IMG/VR virus record: IMGVR_UViG_3300042465_002671
Span: 1-29,668 of that record
Length of the DNA stretch: 29,668 nt
Reading direction: 5' to 3' (one strand)
Origin: a virus
Shown one piece after another: positions 21,850 to 29,356 of this stretch (positions are counted from its first letter, which is position 1; every line of letters starts with the position of its first letter). Position numbers and translations under genes: made by a program. The notes beneath the pieces were generated by a model, which searched no databases, was not told the origin of the DNA, and worked only from the letters and a program-made list of their open reading frames with translations.

Positions 21850-22990
21850 TGTAGTATTTCAACACTTAGCTACATCCAATAAGAGGATAATAGTTGAGCA
21901 AGGAGGCACTCGTTCTGGAAAAACTTATAACATTCTTATGTGGTTAATATTTGGCTATGCATTTCATAATACGGGCAAGACAATAACTATATGCAGAAAA
22001 ACATATCCATCGCTTAGAGCATCATCTATGAGGGATTTCTTTGATATTCTCAAGGAGCATGGAATTTACAATGAGGATGACCATAACAAATCCAATTCAG
22101 AATATCAGCTGGAGGGAAATCTATTTGAATTTATATCTTTGGACCAACCGCAAAAAGTCCGAGGTAGAAAAAGAGCCATCCTATATATTAACGAGGCAAA
22201 CGAGTTATATTATGAAGATTGGCAGCAGCTAATTTTAAGGACTACTGAGAAAGCTATACTTGACTATAACCCATCGGATGAGTTCCATTTCATTTATGAC
22301 AAAATAATACCAAGGGAAGACTGCGATTTCTTTGTAACCACATACAACGACAATCCATTCCTCGATGAAAATATCATCAAGGAGATTGAGAGATTAAAAC
22401 TAATAGATGCTGAGTATTGGAAAATATACGGATTAGGAGAAAGAGGACAATCAAGAAGCCTCGTATTTAGCCATTCATCTATTGATTCAATTCCTGATGA
22501 GGCAAAATTAAAAGCATACGGGATGGACTTTGGATACTCACAAGACCCAACATCTTTAATTGCTATGTATCACTACGGAGATTCAATTTATCTCGATGAA
22601 CTAATATTCCAAACGGGTATGACCAATCAAGATATTGCTAATCGATTAAAGGACCTACAACTTGATAGGAGAGACTTAATATGGGCAGATAGTAGTGAGC
22701 CTAAAAGCATTGAAGAAATACACCGTATGGGCTTTAATATACGCCCAGTTATAAAAGGAGCAGATTCCATTAATATGGGCATAGATATAATGAGGAGGTA
22801 TAAATTAGTAATAACAAGCCGAAGCATTAACCTCATAAAGGAGTTTAGAAATTACAAATACATCGAGGACAAGAATGGCAAGGTATTGAATAAGCCAATA
22901 GATGCCTTTAACCATGGAATCGATGCATCAAGATATGCTTGTATGATGACCTTCAGCAGACCAAATGTGGGGCATTATGCAGTAAGATAG
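21824..22990 (+). CDS. terL: Terminase large subunit, PBSX/Terminase_3 type
   Basis: 388 residues. The ATPase domain has Walker A GGTRSGKT (27-34) and Walker B AILYINEAN (118-126). The nuclease domain has acidic residues in YGMDFGYSQDPT (D235) and WADSSEP (D289) and a late AFNHGIDASRYA. It packages DNA into the prohead and cuts it. The start is TTG 21824: the first ATG (codon 39) would remove the Walker A, so a non-ATG start is needed unless the ORF begins at another non-ATG codon. It overlaps the small subunit by 26 bases and is followed by terminator T2. Confidence 0.92.
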   Translation: MEATKIRTNVVFQHLATSNKRIIVEQGGTRSGKTYNILMWLIFGYAFHNTGKTITICRKTYPSLRASSMRDFFDILKEHGIYNEDDHNKSNSEYQLEGNLFEFISLDQPQKVRGRKRAILYINEANELYYEDWQQLILRTTEKAILDYNPSDEFHFIYDKIIPREDCDFFVTTYNDNPFLDENIIKEIERLKLIDAEYWKIYGLGERGQSRSLVFSHSSIDSIPDEAKLKAYGMDFGYSQDPTSLIAMYHYGDSIYLDELIFQTGMTNQDIANRLKDLQLDRRDLIWADSSEPKSIEEIHRMGFNIRPVIKGADSINMGIDIMRRYKLVITSRSINLIKEFRNYKYIEDKNGKVLNKPIDAFNHGIDASRYACMMTFSRPNVGHYAVR

Positions 22991-23013
22991 TTCTTTTTTA
23001 TCTAATCGTGTAC

Positions 23014-23050
23014 AACCCTATTGCTGCGAAGTAGATAGGGTTTTTTATTT
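23014..23050 (+). terminator. Rho-independent terminator T2
   Basis: AACCCTAT then TGCT (23014-23025), loop GCGA, AGTA, one bulged G, ATAGGGTT (to 23042), then a T-rich tail. The stem is about 12 bp with one G-U pair and a GNRA tetraloop, like T1. It closes the block that ends with the large terminase. Confidence 0.9.
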
Positions 23051-23064
23051 ATTTTTATTTTATA

Positions 23065-23094
23065 TTGCAAATATGGAATATAGTTGTACATTTG
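23065..23094 (+). promoter_or_regulatory. Promoter P4 (Bacteroidetes type)
   Basis: TTG at 23065-23067, 19 bases, TACATTTG at 23087-23094. The -33 element extends to TTGCAAATATG, as in P3. ATG 23103 follows by 8 bases, so the leader would be only a few bases long. It lies just after terminator T2. Confidence 0.8.
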
Positions 23095-23102
23095 CATAAA
23101 CA

Positions 23103-23279
23103 ATGACACACAAATTAATAAAAGACCATTTTTCAGTTTCAAAGCCTTCGTGCCGATACGGCAAAAAGGGCGATAAGGTAAAGATAGTATATGAGCAGAA
23201 CGCAACTTGTATAGTAGAGAACGAACAAAAAGAAAGATTCCACATTAGATTCAACTTATTAGAACCAATTAAAATATGA
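23103..23279 (+). CDS. Small basic hypothetical protein, 58 residues
   Basis: ATG 23103 is positioned 8 bases after promoter P4. The product is basic with strands (CRYGKKGDKVKIVYEQNATCIVENEQKERFHIRF); the KKGDKVKIV segment resembles the KOW-like strand of RNA- or nucleic-acid-binding small beta barrels. It ends in an ATGA junction with the next gene. A function in early expression is possible. Confidence 0.6.
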   Translation: MTHKLIKDHFSVSKPSCRYGKKGDKVKIVYEQNATCIVENEQKERFHIRFNLLEPIKI

Positions 23280-23431
23280 AAACATATAAAGTAATCAACC
23301 GAGAAACTGGAGAGGTAATATGCTCTGAATTAGATTTAGACATGGCTGAGTTTATGCTGCATGACTACGAAAAACAAGATATCCATGATGGTACATTTGT
23401 AAAGGACTTCTACCAAATAATTGAAGAATAA
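23276..23431 (+). CDS. Small acidic hypothetical protein, 51 residues
   Basis: ATGA junction with the previous gene. The product is acidic (ELDLDMAEFMLHDYEKQD) and starts with a beta hairpin (YKVINRETGEVIC). No known domain. It is the second gene of the P4 transcript. Confidence 0.55.
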   Translation: MKTYKVINRETGEVICSELDLDMAEFMLHDYEKQDIHDGTFVKDFYQIIEE

Positions 23432-23433
23432 TA

Positions 23434-23628
23434 ATGGACAAATTTATTGAATACCAAGCGGAAGTATTAGAATACATCTCCAGCCAAAAACAAATGGGAA
23501 TACTTGAGATGCTATTGCTACTTGAAAAATATAACCATCAGCTAAAACAAAATTATATGAACTTCAATGACTCATATGCAGTTGGAGATTTCATTATCTA
23601 CGAAGAAAATCGTATCTTTAATGGCTAA
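23434..23628 (+). CDS. Small helical hypothetical protein, 64 residues
   Basis: ATG 23434 follows the previous stop by 2 bases. Helices (FIEYQAEVLEYISSQKQMGILEMLLLLEKYNHQL) are followed by a short strand-rich end (YAVGDFIIYEENRI). It is not recognised. It closes the P4 cluster; the tail genes start 45 bases later. Confidence 0.55.
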   Translation: MDKFIEYQAEVLEYISSQKQMGILEMLLLLEKYNHQLKQNYMNFNDSYAVGDFIIYEENRIFNG

Positions 23629-23657
23629 TAAGCCAAACCAAACATTTAAACAAAAAT

Positions 23658-23668
23658 AAGTTATATTA
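23658..23668 (+). promoter_or_regulatory. Candidate late promoter box before the tail genes
   Basis: AGTTATATTAA lies 4 bases before ATG 23673, the first gene of the tail block. It resembles boxes before 1664, 2666 and 5043. No TAnnTTTG element is present. Confidence 0.3.
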
Positions 23669-23672
23669 AAAG

Positions 23673-24383
23673 ATGGCAGTTCCACAATCAATTAACGATA
23701 TCAAACTATATCAATGGACTGAGTTCCTTGAATATTTGGACACCAATCCAAATGACAATGATTTGTCAATCATGGCTATCTCATTATTTTGTGAAATAAG
23801 CACCGAAGCAGTCCGCAAATTGAAACAAAAGGAGAAAGAGAGCATCTTATCCCAAATCAATACTGCAATAGCTGAGAGAGTCCCTTTTGCATCTAATTTT
23901 ACATTTAATGGAATTGACTACGGATTTATTCCAAACTTGGATAAGTTATCTATTGGCGAGTTTGCCGATATTGAATCCTACGAAAAAGACAATAAGGACT
24001 TATGGAAAGTTATGTCAATCCTATATAGACCAATAGTAGAGCAGCAGCCATATAACCATTATGCCATTGAGCCATACTCAGGTAGAATGAATGCAGACTT
24101 TAAAAATATGCCCGTAGGAATAGTATTATCTGCCCATGTTTTTTTTTGCAATATCGGACAAGAATTATTGGGTTATATCCTGAAATCTTTGGAGGGAACG
24201 AAGAAGGGAACAGCGATATCAATTTTGAGGGATTCACTAAGAAATGGGGATGGGCTGGATTCATTTATGGACTTTGTAACGGGGACATCCTTAATTTGGA
24301 AAAAGTATCAGAACTCTCTATCCATACCGCCTTTATGTATTCAGCCTACAAAATTGACTGGCAAAGCATCCAAAACAAAATAA
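23673..24383 (+). CDS. Tail assembly chaperone, zero frame
   Basis: 236 residues. Residues 1-158 are the shared N-terminal part, helical and acidic (LYQWTEFLEYLD, then AERVPFASNFTFNGIDYGFIPNLDKLSIGEFADI, MPVGIVLSAHVFF). The position between the terminase block and the tail genes and the WGW-containing continuation in the -1 frame fit a lambda G/GT-like chaperone, which binds the tape measure during tail assembly. After T9 at 24139-24147 the zero frame stays open for another 78 codons, with a plausible helix for about 20 residues and then less convincing sequence. Confidence 0.7.
   Translation: MAVPQSINDIKLYQWTEFLEYLDTNPNDNDLSIMAISLFCEISTEAVRKLKQKEKESILSQINTAIAERVPFASNFTFNGIDYGFIPNLDKLSIGEFADIESYEKDNKDLWKVMSILYRPIVEQQPYNHYAIEPYSGRMNADFKNMPVGIVLSAHVFFCNIGQELLGYILKSLEGTKKGTAISILRDSLRNGDGLDSFMDFVTGTSLIWKKYQNSLSIPPLCIQPTKLTGKASKTK
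24139..24147 (+). promoter_or_regulatory. T9 slippery site, candidate -1 frameshift
   Basis: Zero-frame codons GTT TTT TTT TGC contain the heptamer T TTT TTT. A -1 slip joins codon 158 of the chaperone to the frame beginning at 24146, giving a 244-residue product. The -1 frame ends in an ATGA junction with the next gene. Confidence 0.55.
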
Positions 24384-24406
24384 TAAAAAAAGGGAATAGA
24401 AAATGA
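24146..24406 (+). CDS. -1 frame extension of the tail assembly chaperone
   Basis: 86 residues with no proper start codon, beginning right at the T9 run. From about residue 20 it has natural-looking sequence: NSDINFEGFTKKWGWAGFIYGL, then NLEKVSELSIHTAFMYSAYKIDW, a pattern common in tail chaperone C-termini of Bacteroidetes phages. It stops in an ATGA junction with the 24403 gene, whereas the zero frame stops 19 bases before that gene. It is best read as the tape-measure-binding extension reached by a -1 frameshift. Confidence 0.6.
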   Translation: MQYRTRIIGLYPEIFGGNEEGNSDINFEGFTKKWGWAGFIYGLCNGDILNLEKVSELSIHTAFMYSAYKIDWQSIQNKIIKKGNRK

Positions 24407-24897
24407 ACATAAACCAAAATCACATCGGTACTGGGAATTACTTTTGGAAGACCATAGCTGCAAATTTAGATGCTCAATATTCCCATGGCAGTTTAACTGA
24501 ATTTGATTTTAAGAGTGTAACGGTATTCCCATTGCTCCATATTACTTTGGTAAGAATAGATGTCGATGAAGCCATTACAACACTATCGTATCAAGTTATG
24601 TTTGGAGACCAAAACATAAGCTACTCAACGGATTTCCAAGGCAAGAACTTAGTAGATGTATTTGCCTCAGCTGGATATACCGAAGACACTAATTATGCAT
24701 TCATTTTACAAGAACTATATGTAAGGCTTGTTAAGGCTATCCGCAGTCAGGAGATGGCTATGTATACCAATCTTAATGTTGTAAGACCTTTTACAATGAA
24801 TCCATTTGGAAACTCATTTGATGCGGTATTAAGTGGATTTACCCTTGACATTAATCTAACCATCATTAATCCAATAGTTACCGATGGCTGGTGCTAA
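24403..24897 (+). CDS. Putative tail terminator / neck protein
   Basis: 164 residues, alpha/beta, with HITLVRIDVDEAITTLSYQVMFGDQN and a C-terminal LSGFTLDINLTIINP strand pair. The 100 to 170-residue size and placement just before an HK97 gp10-like gene fit tail completion proteins that cap the tube at the neck. The assignment is inferred from position and fold pattern. It overlaps the next gene by 14 bases. Confidence 0.45.
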   Translation: MNINQNHIGTGNYFWKTIAANLDAQYSHGSLTEFDFKSVTVFPLLHITLVRIDVDEAITTLSYQVMFGDQNISYSTDFQGKNLVDVFASAGYTEDTNYAFILQELYVRLVKAIRSQEMAMYTNLNVVRPFTMNPFGNSFDAVLSGFTLDINLTIINPIVTDGWC

Positions 24898-25426
24898 TAT
24901 GCCTAATACTGAAAAGCAGATTGAGAGGATGGCAGTTGAATTCAAATTGCAGATTCAAGGTCAACTAAGGAGGAAGAGAAAAAGAGTCAGCATCAGGGCT
25001 AAATGGACAAAGGATGGTAAGACATGGAAGCCGAGCAAGATAACCAAAAGCACCTATACAAGTAACTACAAGGCATCGGGAAATTTAATAGATTCAGTCC
25101 GAGTAGAAGGCAAAGGTTTAGATTGGGAAGTTATTATGTTGCCTTATGCCTATTATGTAATTAACGGGAGAAAGAAAGGAAAGGGTATTCCGATTAAAGC
25201 CATGCAACAATGGATTAAGGACAAGAAAATAAAACCAAGGCAATCGGAAACGGGGCAATTCAAATCAATGAGCAGAGAGACCATGGGTTTCCTAATGAAC
25301 AGAAAAATAAAATACTTTGGCATCGAGGGTTTTGATTTTGTAGAACCAGCAAGAAAGGATGTCCTTAAACGATACTCAGGGGCATTGACCAAAGCAGTTA
25401 AAAAAGACATTTTAAATATTATCTAA
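24884..25426 (+). CDS. HK97 gp10-like neck / head-tail protein
   Basis: 180 residues from ATG 24884; an ATG at 24899, just after the previous stop, is an equal choice. The pattern is that of gp10-like proteins: a basic N-terminal helix, YTSNYKASGNLIDSVRVEG, LPYAYYVINGRKKGKGIP, and a C-terminal helical bundle. Members of this group link head and tail. It ends in a TAATG junction with the next gene. Confidence 0.6.
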   Translation: MAGANMPNTEKQIERMAVEFKLQIQGQLRRKRKRVSIRAKWTKDGKTWKPSKITKSTYTSNYKASGNLIDSVRVEGKGLDWEVIMLPYAYYVINGRKKGKGIPIKAMQQWIKDKKIKPRQSETGQFKSMSRETMGFLMNRKIKYFGIEGFDFVEPARKDVLKRYSGALTKAVKKDILNII

Positions 25427-26550
25427 TGGCAATAACATACAACCAACAACCGAGTGGAAGATTAGGAGCAAATAGTCCATTAATATATCAAGTAAGCGAT
25501 GCAGCCAACTCAGGGACTGCTGGATTTTATTACAACTTTGATATCTATGTATGGAGTGGAAGCACAACTACCCCAGCTACTCCAATTGCAACGCTAACAA
25601 AATTGCCTGATACCTATGCATCAAGTAGAGCCTACATAGACATCCATAGAATAGTAACTCAATATATTTCCTTAAACGCATTTGTATTTGGAACACTTCA
25701 GCCAACTATTGGAACTGGAGCATATTGGGTGCTGATAAAAACATCAGGATATAATACTGCAAGTGGAGCAAGTCCTATAAGTGCAATAGTAGACTCTAAT
25801 CGAATATTAGTTACAAGGGGATATAGCTATACAATAGATGGAATAGATGCCGCATATACAAATAAAGTTTATACTGATAGAACATCCATCCTATTGAATA
25901 CTGATTGCACTATGGATTATTTATGGTATGATGCATCAGTAGTTACAAGCATTCAAATAGGAGCAGCAACTTATTATCCAACTGCTGGAACAACAAGCAG
26001 TCTATCCATTCAAGGAATTGAACTTAGGGAAGCATTGAATTTAGCTTTATTATGGGGAACAAATACCCAAATAACATTTGTTGCTGCAAGTGGCAATGTT
26101 GTTATTCCAATCACATTTGAATGTCCAAATAAATATGGCAATACCACTACTTTATTCTTAAACAAGTATGGAGTATGGGAAGGGATGACATGGAATGGAG
26201 TGAGCCAAGCTAATGTATCAGTTACCAAAGAGAATTATGAAAGTGCATTATTTGTAGGTGCAAATATGACTACACAATGGACATATGGCATGAGGCAGAA
26301 GAAGAACTTTAACATCAATACAAAAAAGACATTAAATGTCAACACAAATTGGATACCTGAATCGGCAGTTGAATCAATGGTGCAGTTTACATCCTCTGAG
26401 GCAATACTCATTTGTGATGGAACGGATTACTATGCAGCCAATGTAATAGATTCCCAAGTGGAGGTTAAGAAAGCCACCAATATAAAATTGATACAATATA
26501 CGATGCAGTTAGAATATTCTCAGCCATTAATTAACAAGATTGTTCGATGA
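25426..26550 (+). CDS. Tail structural protein (distal tail-like)
   Basis: 374 residues, mostly beta, rich in Thr, Ser, Tyr and Asn. The segment LFLNKYGVWEGMTWNGVSQANVSV followed by MRQKKNFNINTKKTLNVNTNWI is a recurring pattern in Bacteroidetes phage tail proteins. It lies before the largest tail gene and shares a 4-base overlap with it. A tail-tip or distal tail role is likely; the exact part is not resolved. Confidence 0.6.
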   Translation: MAITYNQQPSGRLGANSPLIYQVSDAANSGTAGFYYNFDIYVWSGSTTTPATPIATLTKLPDTYASSRAYIDIHRIVTQYISLNAFVFGTLQPTIGTGAYWVLIKTSGYNTASGASPISAIVDSNRILVTRGYSYTIDGIDAAYTNKVYTDRTSILLNTDCTMDYLWYDASVVTSIQIGAATYYPTAGTTSSLSIQGIELREALNLALLWGTNTQITFVAASGNVVIPITFECPNKYGNTTTLFLNKYGVWEGMTWNGVSQANVSVTKENYESALFVGANMTTQWTYGMRQKKNFNINTKKTLNVNTNWIPESAVESMVQFTSSEAILICDGTDYYAANVIDSQVEVKKATNIKLIQYTMQLEYSQPLINKIVR

Positions 26551-29198
26551 GATTTAGCCTATCAATATCGGGTGTTACCGCAGATTTATTCCAAGATGAG
26601 ACTATCAGCCTAACAAGGCAGATAAAAGATTTTACGGCATTAAATACGGTATTTACTGATTTTACCCAATCGTTTCAGATTCCAGCTACCGATATTAACA
26701 ACGGTATATTCTATAATTATTTTGAAGAGAATATCGCACTAAATGCAAGTGGATGGAGTCCAGCATTCAAGTTATTAGCTAACATCGAGATTGACTCATT
26801 GCCCGTATTCTTTGGCATCATAGAATTATTATCCGTTGATTATACGGATGGAGTTCCAAGGACTTACAACATATGTTTTTATGGGCAGTCTAAAAATCTT
26901 TTGACAATATGGGGAGAAACATTAATGTCGGATTTGGATTGGTCTTTATATAACCATAACATCGATGATAGTATTGCAGTATCATCATGGACGGGAGGTT
27001 TATTTGCTGGGGACATAGTTTGGGATATTAAAGATTATGGCTTTGGTTTTACATATTCAAAATCAGCCATCAGGAATAATATTGCACAAGGAGTAGGAAT
27101 TACATTTGAAAACCTAAGACCATCAATTCTGCTGAGGAAAGTAATAACAAGAATATTCCAACAAGCTGGATTCACTTTGAGTGGAACATTATTGGCAAGG
27201 GCAGAATTCAATAACTTGTATGTTACACCAATGAATAATGCTGGTGCATTCTTTAATTTTGATACTCCACCATATGGTGTATTCAACGCAACAACTGCAT
27301 CAGTAGCAATTACCAAAGCTACATCATCAATTGCTCCATTGGCAGTATTACCTATTGGAGGAACAATAATAAGTAATCCATCAGGGGCATGGAATAACGC
27401 AACATTTAAATATACCGTTCCCGTTGATGGGCAATTTGATTTTGCATATTCGTTAAATTTATCAGGTTCAGCATCAGCAATATTAACCGTTCAAATTTGC
27501 GTTAATGGTAAATACTTTGCAAGTAATTCAGGCAATGCAGCCTATTGGGATATTGCAGTAAATAAATATACCATACCTCGATTGAAATTTGGGGATGTAG
27601 TTCAATTATTTTATAAGGTAAATTCAACGGGCATGACCATTGTTGATGCAGTTATAGAATGCTACAATGCACCATATAGGGTAAAACCAGCAGTTGTTAT
27701 GGCTAATGCATTTCCTAATGTAAAAGTAACTGATTTCCTTAGTTCTATATTAACTTCATTCAATGCTATTATAATACCAAAAGGCAGCAATGGTTTTGAA
27801 ATCCATAATTTGACTGATTGGTATGCATTAGGAGATACTAAGGAGTACACCAATTATATTGATTGGGCTACCATGAATCAAAAGAAGCAGACTATTCCTA
27901 CTACCGTTGAAATGAAACATAAGGATGGAGAAAGCCAAGCCCAAATGTTTTTCAAGCAAATCTACAAAAGGGAATATGGGGCAATTAACGCAACTCCAAA
28001 TGTAGATTTTAGTGATGGGGATTTAAAGATAGAAACACTATTCAGCATCAATGGACCAACACGAATGAACTTAATAGATTCAGTTGGAACGGTATTAGGA
28101 GAAACTGATATTGATATGCCATGCGTATTTGACAAGGATGCCAAACCAATAAGGCAAGATTTTATTTTGTTTTATTTCCAAGGGACAAAAGCATTGACAT
28201 ATCCATTCTATTTTGGTTCGGTATTAAAGACATCTCAACCCGTCTCAGCATCATACTCAGCTACTCCAACATTATCATCAAGCTATTCACTTGGGTTTGG
28301 ATTAGAAAGCCCAATAGTAGGAGATGTGCCAATCAATAATTTGTATACGGGATTTTGGAATACATTTATTTCAAGATTGTTTTCCAGCAAATCAAGGATA
28401 GTTACATTAAAAGGATATATACCCGTATTGGTATGGCTACAAATGAAACTGAATGATACCATCTCCATATCAGGGAACTATTATAAGATACAAAAAGTAA
28501 CCTATGATTTATTATCCGAGGCAGCAGTATTAGAATTGATAACATATCCTAATGTAGGAAAAATAAATGTAACGGGTTCAAGTGGGAAGAAAGCTACATA
28601 TGACACTCCATCTTCAAGTACAAATGGATTGACATTTATGAATGGTGCTGGAGTGGTTAAATCAATGCTTAACGCTACTGATTTTGGAGGAGTATTGGTA
28701 ACGGATGCATTCAATATTAGCAACTACAATTTAAGCGAGGTATTGAAATCATATCCTATACATGATGAATTGACAAGTAATATTGGACTGAATCAAATCA
28801 ACCTTTATAACTTTGCAGTAGGAGTAGTAAATATAACCACATCATTAGTTACCTTTAATTTAAGTTCTCAAAGCAATTTAGGAGAAACCACTATCTATAC
28901 TGGCAATGGGGCAACATCATCAGTTACCATTAACCAATCAGGACAATATAGAATTAGAGCAGTATTATCATTTTCTATTACGGGTTCATTCAAAGGTATT
29001 AGTAAGATAGTAATTGATGACATAGATACTGAAGCCTATTCAATAATTTCTGGGAATCATGACCATACCGTTAATTTAATTACTTCAACAATAGTAGGTG
29101 CTGGTTCAATAATCAAATTAGCAATGACAAGTGGAGATGGTTCTTCTCATAATGTAACATTTTCAAGGATATCGTTTACAATAGAAAAAATAATATAA
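26547..29198 (+). CDS. Large tail tip / baseplate hub-like protein
   Basis: 883 residues, the largest protein in the genome. The N-terminal part (LTRQIKDFTALNTVFTDFTQSFQIPATDINN) is a strong recurring opening of tail-tip proteins in Bacteroidetes phages. It continues with beta-sandwich segments, a Gly/Ser/Asn-rich middle and a C-terminal jelly-roll-like region (SNLGETTIYTGNGATSSVTINQSGQYRIRAVL) typical of C1q/TNF-like receptor-contact domains. It probably forms the tail tip and its distal host-contact part. Unusually, it is upstream of the tape measure gene instead of downstream. Confidence 0.65.
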   Translation: MRFSLSISGVTADLFQDETISLTRQIKDFTALNTVFTDFTQSFQIPATDINNGIFYNYFEENIALNASGWSPAFKLLANIEIDSLPVFFGIIELLSVDYTDGVPRTYNICFYGQSKNLLTIWGETLMSDLDWSLYNHNIDDSIAVSSWTGGLFAGDIVWDIKDYGFGFTYSKSAIRNNIAQGVGITFENLRPSILLRKVITRIFQQAGFTLSGTLLARAEFNNLYVTPMNNAGAFFNFDTPPYGVFNATTASVAITKATSSIAPLAVLPIGGTIISNPSGAWNNATFKYTVPVDGQFDFAYSLNLSGSASAILTVQICVNGKYFASNSGNAAYWDIAVNKYTIPRLKFGDVVQLFYKVNSTGMTIVDAVIECYNAPYRVKPAVVMANAFPNVKVTDFLSSILTSFNAIIIPKGSNGFEIHNLTDWYALGDTKEYTNYIDWATMNQKKQTIPTTVEMKHKDGESQAQMFFKQIYKREYGAINATPNVDFSDGDLKIETLFSINGPTRMNLIDSVGTVLGETDIDMPCVFDKDAKPIRQDFILFYFQGTKALTYPFYFGSVLKTSQPVSASYSATPTLSSSYSLGFGLESPIVGDVPINNLYTGFWNTFISRLFSSKSRIVTLKGYIPVLVWLQMKLNDTISISGNYYKIQKVTYDLLSEAAVLELITYPNVGKINVTGSSGKKATYDTPSSSTNGLTFMNGAGVVKSMLNATDFGGVLVTDAFNISNYNLSEVLKSYPIHDELTSNIGLNQINLYNFAVGVVNITTSLVTFNLSSQSNLGETTIYTGNGATSSVTINQSGQYRIRAVLSFSITGSFKGISKIVIDDIDTEAYSIISGNHDHTVNLITSTIVGAGSIIKLAMTSGDGSSHNVTFSRISFTIEKII

Positions 29199-29356
29199 TG
29201 TACTCAAAAATAATAACATTACTACAAGCCGATGAATTTATGGGAGTATCTCATGAAGTGGATTTAGCCAAAGGGCATAAGGAAGCACTCCATACATTTA
29301 AGGAAACATTCAAACAAATAAAGAGAAGTTATCATGGCAGAAAATATAAAGTTTAA
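29198..29356 (+). CDS. Small hypothetical protein between tail tip and tape measure
   Basis: 52 residues. The ATG (29198) overlaps the stop of the large tail protein by one base and the end overlaps the tape measure start by 23 bases. The product is helical and basic (FMGVSHEVDLAKGHKEAL, ending KRSYHGRKYKV). No known domain. The overlaps on both sides argue for a translated gene, and the place suggests a tail part or a tape measure partner. Confidence 0.55.
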   Translation: MYSKIITLLQADEFMGVSHEVDLAKGHKEALHTFKETFKQIKRSYHGRKYKV

